A DNA stretch of 38,807 nt from Mesostigma viride (taxonomy: Eukaryota; Streptophyta; Mesostigmatophyceae; Mesostigmatales; Mesostigmataceae): NCBI GenBank assembly GCA_009746045.1, contig RPFO01000149.1:1-38807 (forward strand), in the 5' to 3' direction. The notes beneath the pieces were generated by a model. It had not been told where the DNA came from and made no database searches. It saw nothing but the letters and a program-made list of their open reading frames with translations. Positions 27,675 through 38,807 of the stretch are shown here, piece after piece; the first letter of the stretch is position 1; every line of letters starts with the position of its first letter. The translations under genes and the position numbers were made by a program.

Positions 27675-29450
27675 AGGAGAGACTGCTGAGAGGGAAGTGC
27701 TACTTGAGTGAGCTGAGCAGGATGGGCAAACATGGGCTGTGTAGGAGGGTTAGACAACATAGGGGTGGGCTGGGTGGGGGTGTGAGTGTGTGTCACTTCC
27801 CGCCTCCTGCTGCGGGCCTCCTCCCAATCATGGAAGGTGGGAGAGAGGGACACTTCATCGTCAGTAGGGTTAGTAAATCATGATGCAGCCAGGTAGGCAA
27901 GCCACCTACCCGCCCCTCAGGATGGCGTTGTGCAGGAGCTCCAGACGCACCAGACGCACCCTGCTGCCCTGCACCCTCCTCCCTGAGAGGAGAGCCTGCA
28001 GGGCAGGCAGCAGGTCGTCGCACACCCTGCGTGTGCCCTCTTGGAGGTTGGGCAAGCCCAGGATGTGCGTGATGATTGCACACACCAGGCTGCCCGCCTC
28101 CGCGACGTGCATCTGCTGGCTCCTGTCGGCCAGCCCACGGAAGGAGGCTGTGGCTGTCTGTATGGCACGCCACACGGCCTCATCACCCAGGGTGATGAAG
28201 TCCGACCTTCCAGGTCGCCCTCCAGCAGTGCTGGTTGCTGCCCAGCTGGTGGGACCCTGAGGCCCCTCCGGCCCTGCCAGGGACTTGTCCTTGTTGCGGC
28301 TAGAGGGGGCCTGCCCCCCAGAGCCGCTGGAGGTGCCCGTGACACCCTCCATGGGGGCTGCATCCCCCGCCAGCGCCGGAGGCGCCGGCGTCGCTGCCGG
28401 GGTCCCTGCGACCCCGGGCGCTTGTGTCGCCGCCGGGGTCCCTGCGACCCCGGTGGCCTCCTCAGCCACCTGGCCCCCCACGCTGGGCGGGGGAGCCTGC
28501 GGCTGAGGTTGGACCCTCTGACCTGCCAGAGGGTCCTGGGTGGCTTCACCACCCATGGGCGTGTTGGGGGCGTCTGCCGCCCCGCGCTCCGTCGCAGGCG
28601 GCATCGCAGCCGCCTCACGCCTATCCGGGCCCCAGCCAACTGGCGTGACTTGGGGCCACGGCCCCAACGGAGTCAGCGCGATCTCCGGTCTGGCGACCAC
28701 GCGCAGCGCCTCTCTCTGGCGCTGCCTGGACGCCCACTGATCAACAGTGCCGGGGTTGTGCCTCGGCCGATTGGCGAAACAGTACAGCCAAACCGCCACC
28801 TGAACCAGGGAGAACTGCATCCTCAACGCCCCTCGATCAGCGTTTGCACCCGATGAACCTCTATCGCGTGTATCTCCTCATCTGGAAGCACTGAAAACGT
28901 TGACGTAGATCCGGCCGTTCATCGAAATGAACGCGGGATGTCGTCCTCCCCAATGGGGAGAAAATGGGGTGGGCGCCCGAACGCGACCGGGGGCGGAACA
29001 TGTTCCCCATACCGGTCAATGTCCATGATGGCCATCTGTCGGCCCACGGAAAGGTTACCAGACGTCGCAGGCGTCTGTGACGAAATCTCGAGCGAAGGCC
29101 GACCTCGCAGGCTGCACCTCCCCATCCTCCTCGAGGAATCACTCCGCTCACGACCCCCGTCACCTGCGACGGGGGAATTACGTGCCCGGGGGACCTGCCC
29201 CCCAGGTGCCATGGCGGACGAACCGCCAGTGGCAAACGGCCGACCGCTCGCCATCCCCCGGGCGCCGGGCCCCACCTGCGGGCCCCGACGCCTGGGTGGT
29301 CAGCGACCACCGTGCGGAAGGTGACGTTGGGCGTCACCCTCGCATCGTTGGTGGAGGGCGTGCCCTCCGGCGAAAGGCGGGGTGAGGTGCGCCTGGCAGG
29401 CGCCTTCCCCTTGTTGTTGTTGCCGTTGTTGCCGTTGTTGGAAGCCATAT
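27671..29450 (-). pseudogene. Element B pre-Gag region (broken, function unknown)
   Basis: Translation probably starts at the ATG at 29450 (MASNNGNNGNNNKGKAPARR), 40 nt after the LTR end. The RTSPRLSPEG and RVTPNVTF blocks are shared with element C (33240). Further shared blocks are TPATSGNLSVGRQMA, QVAVWLYCFANRPRHNPGTVDQW, a Pro/Ala repeat of GVAGTPAATPAP type, WRAIQTATASFRGLADRSQQ and SPTFHDWEEARSRRREV. Several frameshifts break it here. Comparison with C suggests one continuous reading frame of about 600 codons fused to Gag. No family is recognised. Confidence 0.6.
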
Positions 29451-29479
29451 TTTTTTTTTGCGAAAAAAATATCGAACTT

Positions 29480-29489
29480 TTCAGTCCAA
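29480..29489 (-). other. Candidate primer binding site of element B
   Basis: Directly after the LTR end (CATCCAAC) the minus strand reads T-TGG-ACTGAAA. TGG one base after the LTR would pair with a tRNA 3' CCA. The same TTGGACTGAAA follows the C LTR at 33219. The tRNA is not identified. Confidence 0.5.
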
Positions 29490-29953
29490 GTTGGATGGAG
29501 ACTAGGGACGACGAACAACTGCGAAGCTGAGAGCGAATGATGATTGTATTACAATAATACAATGAGAGAGCAATGAGAGAGCAATGGAAGCTGAGGCTCA
29601 GAATGGAACGTCTGGGCAAACTCGGGTGCTGCGGCACTCCCCAGTGCTACGCCTATATGCCTATGGCGGTGCTACCTGCAGCACCTCACCAGTGGACAAC
29701 TGTACACTGCAATGCCATGCGACCACGTCACTAGCATCACTACACTCGGCCCGTCCAGAACCGGATAACCCGGGTCTGGCGGGTCGAGCTAGAGTCTAGG
29801 CACAGTCTGGCACTAACCGCACATCGGTCCACATGACACCTCAGTACCGTACACCCTGCCGTACTGTACTGAGGTGTCCCGCTCAGCCGCGGTAGGCAAT
29901 ACGCGGCGCGCAGGCCGGAAATCCGTGTGTCAGCCTAAGCATCTCATCTAACT
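29490..29953 (-). repeat. 5' LTR of element B (464 bp)
   Basis: See the 3' LTR at 18690-19158. All five differences are single missing bases here and no substitution was found. This suggests a very recent insertion, or base-dropping in the assembly. Confidence 0.9.
29835..29878. other. Hairpin in the B 5' LTR
   Basis: Same GACACCTCAGTAC / GTACTGAGGTGTC stem as at 19040-19083. Confidence 0.75.
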
Positions 29954-29959
29954 CAGTGA
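29954..29959. repeat. Target site duplication CAGTGA of element B, right copy
   Basis: Matches 18684-18689. Confidence 0.85.
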
Positions 29960-31551
29960 CCACAGAGTACAGTCCACACAGTGATTATTGCGTCTGCACC
30001 CAATAGTCCAGGACTAAGCCTGCGGTACCATCAGACCACCGGTTAAGGTTCCTATTTCCTGCGTACGACGTATTAATCCAATACCGTCGTAGGTTCAGCA
30101 CCTAATTCCTGCCAGCCCAGGAATTACTGTCGACCCCATATGCCGTCGGCAAATATTCACGCACGACTTAGAAGGTCAGCCGGCTCGCGCTCGCGCGCGA
30201 CCGGGAAGTCGGAATGCCATAACTTTCTTGATACTTGTCGGAATGAACTCGTTCCGGTGCCGCTGGAATCGTAGAGATATGCCGAATCAGGAACACGCCA
30301 ATGCGCTTGGCATTAACTCCAATCCTTTCTTTTCTTGAGCTGTAGCAGCTCACACAAGTCTACATACACACTACAATACGCTTCCGCGGACACCTTTTTC
30401 AGCGGGGAAAGTGCCCCCGGGCTTCCGGGGCAAATTCAGCAAGCGCTGCGGAACTTCGATACTAAAATTTCGTTTTTGGTTCGTACCGTACAGCCAATCA
30501 TTTTGCGCCCGGATCAAATTGTGATCTGGTCACTGAACACGAAAATTTCAGCAGAACGTACGAAACACCAACGCAACTACAGAAAATTTTCAGTGACGAG
30601 ACTGTAGTACCGTGTACCCAAGCAAAATGTAGTAGGACTTCGCTAAATTCACGTTCGGAATTTTTTCCCGCAAGATTCCCCCGCAAGATTCCCCCGCACG
30701 ATTCCCCCCGCTAGGTTCAGGCTCCAGTCGATGCTCGCCAAATGGCGCAAAAAAAGAAACATATGTTAAAATCAACGGTGCGAATCCTCGTTACCGCTCG
30801 GGTAACATTCTCACTCATTTCGCGTCTCCTACGAACCGTATTGTAGTGAAACACACACAATGGGTACTGGACATCCTCCCCGACTACAAGTCACAACCCT
30901 CTGGACATGACAGCCAGCTTGGATTCCTTACTGTATGTACATAGCACCCATACTGGTTCAGGAGCACAAACAAATTACAATGAGTCCCTATCCCTTCCTG
31001 GGAGGCTCGTTGTGTTACCCATGTTCAAGAGGTTGGCCAACTGTGGCAGCCCATAGGTGTTCAGTGAAGAACTTGAGAAGTATGTACAACCTTCAGGACC
31101 TTAGGCGAAACCCCATAGATCACCCACAACAGCTCATCAGAAAACATTGCTGACCCCCAGACAGGAGTCGGCGCCGGTAAGCTGCCCCTTATCGAACCAG
31201 ATACAACATCTACGCGAAGCACATGCAAACCCACAAGCTCCTATACTCATTCCAACCGTGGAAAATCAGGGGACCTGTCGCCACCTCATCAGCATGATGG
31301 ATGGGTCAGCCAGTCCGTGAAACTCCGCCTTAAGACGGCACCAGGGAATCGAACCCCGCCCACAAACCACAGATCTGGGGAAACCTCAGACTGAGATGAA
31401 AACCCCAGATGGACATCTCTCCATCAGAGACAATGTCAGACATTCCCACATGCACCAGAGACATGTCTCACCCCTCAAGGTGTGCTCAGGATTATGTACA
31501 ATCAAGCTCCCAGCCTGATATCCAGAGACTTAAGCACCCAGCTCTCAGCTT
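29960..31551. other. Non-coding DNA between B and fragment D
   Basis: No frame above about 90 codons and no recognised motif. A 14-bp tandem (CGCAAGATTCCCCC, three copies, about 30668-30709) is present. The right part (about 31150-31551) should be the 3' untranslated region or LTR of fragment D. It contains GGTTCGATTCC on the minus strand near 31345, a tRNA B-box-like string without a supporting tRNA fold. Confidence 0.4.
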
Positions 31552-32005
31552 TTAGACAGATAGACCAACTTGGCAGTCAGCATTCATGAGCTTCCTCAGT
31601 ACATTGTGCTGGGCTGGGGCCTTATGTGGCAGCTTAGTCAATGCATCAGCAGGGTTCTCCTCGCCAGGGATATGCTTCAAGTCAACCAAACTGGCCAACT
31701 CCTTCAGCAACAAATAATCCAGATCCCGGCTTCTGGCCAGCTGCTTGTGAACAAACTGGACCATACCCATGCTGTCTGTTAGCAACAACGTCTTCATCTG
31801 CAAGTTCCAAGGGGTAACTGAAGCCAGCTCCAGCATTAACTCCTTTATGTACAAACTGGACTGGATCCCCTCACATATGGCCCTGCATTCTGCCACATCT
31901 GAACTGATACAGACCCTCTTCTGTAGTCTGCTGTACCAGCTGAACAAACTTGCCCTGCTCTGATAAAAAGCAAACAGAGCAGCAGATCTAGTTAAGGCCT
32001 CCGAC
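31552..32005 (-). pseudogene. Fragment D: copia-like RNase H related to element A
   Basis: A 131-codon frame plus a few upstream codons gives a near-complete RNase H C-terminal half: FSWYSRLQKRVCISSDVAECRAI (catalytic Glu), LLLTDSMGMVQF (Asp), SRDLDYLLLKELASL and ENPADALTKLP. It closely matches element A's decayed copy. The rest of pol is absent to the right, so the fragment is 5'-truncated near 32005. Confidence 0.8.
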
Positions 32006-32763
32006 CGACTAAGCTATGGCGGTGGGTCATGTTGAGCTTGAGAGAAGGTGAACACAGAGAACTGCTGTCGGAGCTGGCCAACAACTGGTTTATGTCTTAG
32101 CCAGCAAAGCCTATCCGGTTAGCCGTAACCGTGGGACAGGCTAGCTGTCCGTACCGACCCGGATAAGCCCCCGGACTGGGGCCTAGGTGGCGCCGGCCCT
32201 AGGCGCCGCCCTTAGACCGGTCGACCGCATCGGACCGCCGGATAATAGCCGGCGGCTTATAGCGGACGCTAGCGGAAGGCGTGCGGACGGACATGGGGAA
32301 CTTAGAGCCAGATCCTAGGGCTCTAGAGTTACTCAACTCCGACATACTCTTTTGTTCTTTGATTAATTATCAAAATAATTACATCAAATGCAGATCATAC
32401 AAAACCCTCTAAGGTAGGGAACTCAAGGGGGCCTCAAGGCCGTCAAAATCACCACGGTATCGACCCGTGCCCTTGTGATCACACATGAATAGTGATGTAA
32501 TAAGTAGCGAGAAAAACCCAACTATGCCACCAGACAAAAGGTGACCCTGTTATTAGGACCAGTGACCCGCCGACGGGCCCAAGGCACCGTCCAACGTGGC
32601 TAGGGTATGGTCATGACAAGCAAAAAAACTACTACCACGATGCTCGTGATCGAACACAGGGTGTTATGGCTGTATTCATAAAGCGCCCGAGCCGTAACCC
32701 TGTGTGGCTCACGGGTGTTGCATCGTCATGCGCTTGCGCAACACTGCGTACTGCGGGGCAGCC
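32006..32763. other. Non-coding DNA between D and the C LTR
   Basis: GC-rich sequence (CCGGCGGC-type inverted segments near 32170-32290), then AT-rich. No gene, RNA or repeat partner was identified. Confidence 0.4.
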
Positions 32764-33218
32764 AGTTAGATGAGATGCTTAGGCTGACACACGGATTTCC
32801 GGCCTGCGCGCCGCGTATTGCCTACCGCGGCTGAGCGGGACACCTCAGTACTGTACGGCAGGGCGTACGGTACTGAGGCGTCATGTGGACTGACGTGCAG
32901 TTAGTGCCAGACTGTTCCTAGGCTCTAGCTCGACCCGCCAGATCCGGTGTAGCCGGGTCTGACGGGCCGAGTGTAGCTGGTTGCTAGTGACGTGGTCGCA
33001 TGGCATTGCAGTGTACAGTTGTCCACTGGCAGGTGCTGCAGTGAGCACTGCCATAGGCATATAGGCGTAGCACTGGGGAGTGCCGCAGCACCCGAGTTTG
33101 CCCAGTTCCATCCTGAGCCCTCAGCGTTCATTGCGTTCATTGTATTAAATTGCTAATACAATCTTCCTCATCATTCTCAGCTTTCGTGAGTTGTCTCTCG
33201 CATTCATCTCATTCCAAC
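32764..33218 (+). repeat. 5' LTR of element C (455 bp)
   Basis: It aligns in opposite orientation with the B LTRs, sharing AGTTAGATGAGATGC at the start and TCCAAC at the end, with substitutions throughout. It is an older relative and not the same insertion. Confidence 0.85.
32839..32882. other. Hairpin in the C LTR
   Basis: GACACCTCAGTAC and GTACTGAGGCGTC pair with one mismatch. The loop has changed but the stem is kept compared with B. Confidence 0.65.
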
Positions 33219-33229
33219 TTGGACTGAAA
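33219..33229 (+). other. Candidate primer binding site of element C
   Basis: TTGGACTGAAA directly follows the LTR, identical to element B. Confidence 0.5.
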
Positions 33230-33239
33230 TCGTTTAAAA

Positions 33240-35048
33240 ATGGCTTCAAACAACAATGCCGGCAAGGACAACCAGGACAACAAGAAGGGGAATGCGCCGA
33301 CCAGGCGCACATCCCCCCGCCTCTCGCCGGAGGGCTCGCCCTCCGCCACCGTGCCACCGAGGGTGACGCCCAACGTCACTTTCAGCACGGTGGTTGCCGA
33401 TAACCCACGGCGTCGGACCCCGCAGGTGGGGGCCGGCGCCCGGGGGCTGGCGAGAGGGCGCTCGTTTGCCAGTGGCGGCTCGTCCGCCATGGCACCCGGG
33501 GGCAGGTACCCCGGGCACGTGACACCCCCGTCGTAGGTTACGGGGGACGTGAACGCAGCGATTCCTCTGAGGAGGACGGGGAGGTGCCGCCCGCGAGGCC
33601 GCGGCCCTCGCTAGAGATTTCTTCCCAGACGCCTGCGACGTCAGGCAACTTATCGGTGGGCCGCCAAATGGCCACTATGGACATTGATTGATACGGTGAG
33701 CATGTCCCGCCGCCCGTCGAGTTCGGGATTCTGCCCCACTATCTCCCCATCGGGTAAGATGTCATTCCGGAGTTTATCTGCGTGAATGGCTGGGTTCTTC
33801 GTCAGCGGTTTCAGCTGACTTTTGACGAGCAGGCGACGTCGTTCGATGTACATCGGACACATGCGATGCTCGAGCGTCGCTTGCGGATGACGTTCAGTCT
33901 GATCCAGGTGGCGGTCTGGATGCGTTGCTTTGCCAACCGGGCGAGGCACAATCCGGGGACGGTGGATCAGTGGGCATCCAGGCAGCGTCAGCGAGATGCG
34001 CTGCAGGTGGTGGCCAAGCGGGAGATCGAGCTGACCCCGTTGCCTGCGTGGCCCCAGGTCACGCCAGTTCAGTGGCTGGGGCAATGAGAGGCGCAAGGCG
34101 GCTGCGACACCGCCTACGGCTGGGCGCGGGGCGGCAGTCGCCCCTACCACACCAACGGGTGGTGCAACCACCCAGGACCCTCTGGCAGGGCAGAGGGTCC
34201 AGCCTCAGCAGCCGGCTCCCCCGCCCAGCGCGGGGGGCCAGGTGGCTGAGGAGGCCACCGGGGTTGCAGGGACCCCGGCGGCGACGCCAGCTCCCGGGGT
34301 TGCAGGGACCCCGGCAGCGACGCCGGCGCCTACGGCGCAGGCGGGGGAGGCAACTCCCATGGAGGGTGTCACTGGCACCTCCAGCGGCTCTGGAGGGCAG
34401 CCCCCCTCCAGGCGCCCCAGGGACAAGGCCTTGGCAGGGCCGGGCGGGCCCGAGGGTCCCACCCTGGCGGGGCAGCAGCCGGAAGTGCTGGAGGGTGATC
34501 TGGAGGGTCGTGACATGATCACCCTGGGGGATGAGCACGTGTGGCGGGCCATTCAGGCTGCCACAGCATCCTTCCGCGGGCTGGCTGACAGGAGTCAGCA
34601 GCTGCACATCGCTGAGGCGGGCAGTTTGGTTTGTGCGATCATTACGCACTTACTGGGCTTGCCCAACCTCCACGAGGACACACGTAGAGTGTGTGACGCC
34701 TTGCTGCCTGCCCTGCAGGCCCTCCTTGCAGGGAGGAGGGTGCAGGGTGACAGGGGTCGCCTGGTGCGACGCCTGGAGCGCCTGCATAATGCCACCCTGT
34801 CCGGGGCTGGTAGGTGGTTGCCTGCCTGGCTGCATCATGACTTTACTAACCCTACTGACGATGACGTGTCTCTCTCTCCCACCTTCCACGACTGGGAGGA
34901 GGCCCGCAGCAGGAGGCGGGAAGTCACACATACTCACACCCCCACCCAGCCCGCCCATCTGTTGCCTACCCATCCTACGCAGCCCATGCATGCCCCTCCT
35001 GCTCAGCTCACTCAAGTAGCACCTCCCTCTCAGCATGTCTCTCCTTAG
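33240..35048 (+). pseudogene. Element C pre-Gag region
   Basis: ATG 33240 opens MASNNNAGKDNQDNKKGNAP followed by RTSPRLSPEG. Open segments are 33240-33536, 33782-34087 and 34242-35048, with stops and shifts between. The last segment has the GVAGTPAATPAP repeats, WRAIQAATASFRGLADRSQQ, SLVCAIITHLLGLPNLHE and SPTFHDWEEARSRRREV. A TAG at 35046 separates it from gag in the same phase; element B has a sense codon there. The ancestral protein was therefore probably continuous with Gag. Function unknown. Confidence 0.6.
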
Positions 35049-35641
35049 AATGCTGCAGCAGCAACCCCATCTTCTCCCTCTCCCCCTGCATCCCCCTCCA
35101 GGTGGCCCACATACAATGAGAACCGTCCTGTGGATAGGATCAATGTCAGGGGGCTGCCTGAGGGGCATACTAGCTAGGGAGCAGGGGAATCATGTACTTC
35201 TCTCTCTTCAGCTGGCTAGGGAGGAACTGAATGTCAAGAACTGGTTTGGGTCTCTCATGCAGGGGGATTTTTACCATCAGTCTTCCTCTCAGATTCAGAA
35301 TCTCATCCTTGTCTTCCAGCGTAGGTATCCCCGGTGGCAGGATACACAGGCTAGGGGCAGTCTGGGAGGGCTTCATGAAGGAGCTAACTGACCTCCTCTC
35401 CACCCCCTCATCTGTGGATATGTATGGGGCATTTAGGTGGGTAGAGGACTACAGGGTCAGCTCCCTAGACTATGTGGCTGAGACCAAGAAATATGAGCTA
35501 GCCATCAAAGCCCGTCCTGATGTCCAGCAGCTAGATCACAAGTTCTTGCTGCATGCTTTTCTGGAGAAACTCAAACTTGACAAAAACACTTATGCTATGC
35601 TTGCAACAGGAATGGCAAAGCATTGGGAGGACATGAAGGAG
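35049..35641 (+). pseudogene. Element C Gag, N-terminal part
   Basis: It begins NAAAATPSSP after the TAG and includes REQGNHVLLSLQLAREELN, then shifts frame near 35360 into ELTDLLSTPSSVDMYGAFRW and FLEKLKLDKNTYAMLATGMA. It stops at WEDMKE, where the hAT element is inserted. The frame resumes at 37112. Confidence 0.75.
35635..35641. repeat. Target duplication of the hAT insertion, left copy
   Basis: GAAGGAG here and at 37105-37111 flank the insertion. Element B's empty site has one copy. With the adjoining base it would be an 8-bp duplication with one mismatch, as usual for hAT. Confidence 0.75.
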
Positions 35642-36419
35642 CAGTGTACAGCCATACGCAATACGCAATCGTACGGGGCCCATGGGTATGGTGTATAATA
35701 CGCCCATACGGGGTATAATACGCAAATCATACGGGGACTCTTGAAAATGCTGTTTTTTGCATGGTTCAGGGGGTTCTTCAACATTCTGACCAATCAGGCA
35801 TGTTTTTTTTGTGTTCTTGCAACACCACTTGCCTTTATTTAACACATCATTACATAATATTGCCGTTGCCGTCGCTGCATGCCTACAAATACAAGCATTG
35901 TACATCTGTTGTTATTAATAATGTCTGTAAATAGCACAAAATAACAAAGTTGTATGCACAATCAGTGCACACCTGAAAAGGATAATAACACAAGTAGATA
36001 TGCATGCACATTGACACTTGCAGTGGTATAGAGATCGCTGCCACCATTACTGTAGGTTGAACTTAAAACCACGTCATCTCTGGCAGCATGGAATTGCTAT
36101 ATACTAAGACTGAAATACAGCACACGGTCAGTTGGCCAACTTGCCAAAAGTAATAAGACATTATGCCAGAAACGGACATCTTGCCTACTCGCGGTAGGCC
36201 ACCATGCAATATTGATCTACATGAAGCAAGAATCCATGCGGGCTGCCAACAATGTGGCTAGCGTGCAGGATACCATGCATGCCAGCAACCTGACCCAGCT
36301 TCCCTAAACCATTAACACATATGGTACGGTGGCTGGCTAGCAGCAGCCGGCATGGCTAAATAAGGCATTTATGTGCATCGCGAGTCACACCAAATACCCC
36401 GCAGCCTGCGACGCAATGC

Positions 36420-36675
36420 CTCCGGCGGCCTCTTGCACTCGCTCACTCTTGCCTCCTTTGCATACGTGGCGCCCATGATATGGCACCTTGCTCGGGTGGT
36501 AGAACCTGAGAATCTTGCATCGCAGAGTGTGCACGTCAGCTTGTAGTTACCTGTCGGCTGCCCTTTCTTGTTGAGAGTCTGTTTTCACGATGTGTGTCCA
36601 GACTGTCTCGGATATGGCCTGCATCTCGTCGGCCCCATCATCATCGTGTTCCATTTGATCGCTGTCGCTAGCCAT
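36420..36675 (-). pseudogene. BED zinc-finger remnant of hAT transposase
   Basis: From the ATG at 36675 the frame encodes an acidic start (MASDSDQMEHDDDGADEMQ) and SETVWTHIVK. It then needs a one-base shift to reach KGQPTGNYKLTCTLCDARFSG (split here: KGQPTGN, YKLTC-TLC) followed by TTRARCHIMG and VSECKRPPEALR. C-x2-C, the following R-x-H and the later V-x-x-C match the BED finger at the N-terminus of hAT transposases. The catalytic and dimerisation regions are missing. Confidence 0.7.
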
Positions 36676-36953
36676 GATGCCTGATTGTCACTTGTGCTAC
36701 GATTAATTTTAGGTGCCAGATGCACGCCCTTGTTGGCAGACAACAGAACTTCAACTTTGTCACCTAATTGCCTTTGTCACCTTAATGCCCTTCCATTTGT
36801 CCCTCGTCTTGTTATGACACGCAGCAATGCACGCACAGTCGTACACGGCCAGCCTGGCACCTGCATCTGCATGGCCGTTTTTAGTTGTCTCTAGGTAGTT
36901 CCGGACTTCCGGCTCCAAAACGATGCCAGAAGCTACTTCGTACGCGGTTCATA

Positions 36954-37090
36954 CGCAAAAAATACGCAAAAAATACGCAATACGCAAAAAATACGCAAAA
37001 AATACGCAGTGCGTATTTTTTTCCCATTTTCATACGGAAATCTTGCGTATGGCGTATAATACGCGCCATACGGCGTATTATACGCCGTAT
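36954..37090. repeat. ATACGC subterminal repeats of the hAT element
   Basis: At least six ATACGCAAAA units are followed by a palindromic GCGTATAATACGC / GCGTATTATACGC block. A matching set stands near the left end (35655-35735). Confidence 0.8.
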
Positions 37091-37104
37091 GGCTGTTCAC
37101 TGTA

Positions 37105-37111
37105 GAAGGAG
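37105..37111. repeat. Target duplication of the hAT insertion, right copy
   Basis: GAAGGAG, separated from the CACTG terminus by TA. Confidence 0.7.
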
Positions 37112-38738
<1,627 letters not shown>

Positions 38739-38807
38739 CATGGGCCAGCCACCATCCTAAAGTTTAACACCACTGGCAGGACAGTGCTGGTTAAACACAA
38801 TGACACG

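Larger units (their letters stand above)
18690..29953 (-). mobile_element. Element B: complete copia-like retrotransposon with Gag-INT-PR-RT-RH order
   Basis: Two LTRs of 469 and 464 bp in direct orientation, a perfect 6-bp target duplication, a candidate primer site next to the right LTR, and gag/pol domains on the minus strand define an 11.26-kb element. The size is inflated by a 2.7-kb TIR element in the 3' untranslated region. The coding region is a single long polyprotein broken by several one-base frameshifts. The LTR ends (AGTTAGATG...CATCCAAC) are not TG...CA but keep a short imperfect inverted repeat. The plus-strand relative C at 32764 onward confirms family structure. Confidence 0.88.
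35642..37102. mobile_element. Non-autonomous hAT-type DNA transposon
   Basis: The left end CAGTGTACAGCCATACG and the right end (reverse complement CAGTGAACAGCCATACG) match 16 of 17. The CAGTG start and a 7-8 bp duplication are hAT features. Both subterminal regions are packed with ATACGC / GCGTAT units, the likely transposase-binding repeats. Element B provides the uninterrupted site. About 1.46 kb is too short for a full transposase. A BED zinc-finger remnant on the minus strand supports a hAT deletion derivative. Confidence 0.85.

Noticed and set aside
31260-31325. Hammerhead ribozyme suggested by CTGATGAG on the minus strand
   Set aside because: The GAAA core and a cleavage triplet at the right spacing are absent.
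31300-31400. tRNA gene or SINE suggested by GGTTCGATTCC on the minus strand
   Set aside because: The T-arm can be drawn, but I could not form acceptor and anticodon arms or find an A box at the right distance.

Overview
This window looks like a transposon graveyard from a nuclear eukaryotic genome, most probably an alga or related protist. I see no host gene. Everything recognisable belongs to Ty1/copia-like LTR retrotransposons or TIR DNA transposons, in mixed GC context with long non-coding stretches. The species cannot be told from the sequence. One primer-binding site resembles the initiator-tRNA site of plant copia elements.

Layout. (1) 1-15.1 kb: element A, a minus-strand copia-like retrotransposon, degenerate at its 3' end. 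It carries a pre-Gag ORF (about 13.7-15.0 kb), gag (12282-13654) and pol (1290-4025, then RT/RNase H debris down to about 467). (2) Between A's gag and pol sits a young 8.24-kb insertion (4044-12281). It has the structure LTR-internal-LTR-internal-LTR and is flanked by a perfect 5-bp target duplication, GACTG. Each internal unit encodes only a Gag-protease protein with an unusual membrane-segment tail, so the element is non-autonomous (TR-GAG type). (3) 15.5-16.7 kb: a foldback element with arms of about 225 bp and a G/C-run core. (4) 16.7-18.7 kb: no gene seen. (5) 18690-29953: element B, a complete minus-strand copia-like element with 469/464-bp LTRs and a 6-bp target duplication, CAGTGA. 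Its 3' untranslated region contains a 2.7-kb TIR element (19902-22633). (6) 30-32.7 kb: non-coding DNA plus an RNase H fragment of an A-like element (D). (7) 32764 to the right edge: element C, same family as B but on the plus strand and cut by the window end. Its gag is interrupted by a 1.46-kb hAT deletion derivative (35642-37102) that still holds a BED zinc-finger remnant.

Main biological point. Elements A and B share a polyprotein order Gag - integrase - retropepsin-like protease - RT - RNase H. Ordinary Ty1/copia has the protease before the integrase. In A, B and C nothing protease-like lies between the Gag zinc knuckle and the integrase HHCC region. A protease-like domain with D-T-(N/Q)-(S/A)-Q-V-S and (I/L)LG motifs lies between integrase and RT in A and B; C is cut before that point. 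A and B also share an RT box H-G-D-D in place of Y-V-D-D. All three carry a large extra coding region upstream of Gag. In A the gag and pol frames are in phase and separated by one UGA in the context UGA-CUAG, a known readthrough context. The nested TR-GAG units have a conventional protease right after their zinc knuckle, which gives an internal contrast.

Limits. No alignment or database search was possible, so family names rest on motif recognition. The many single-base frameshifts in B may partly be assembly errors, because its two LTRs differ only by five one-base indels.
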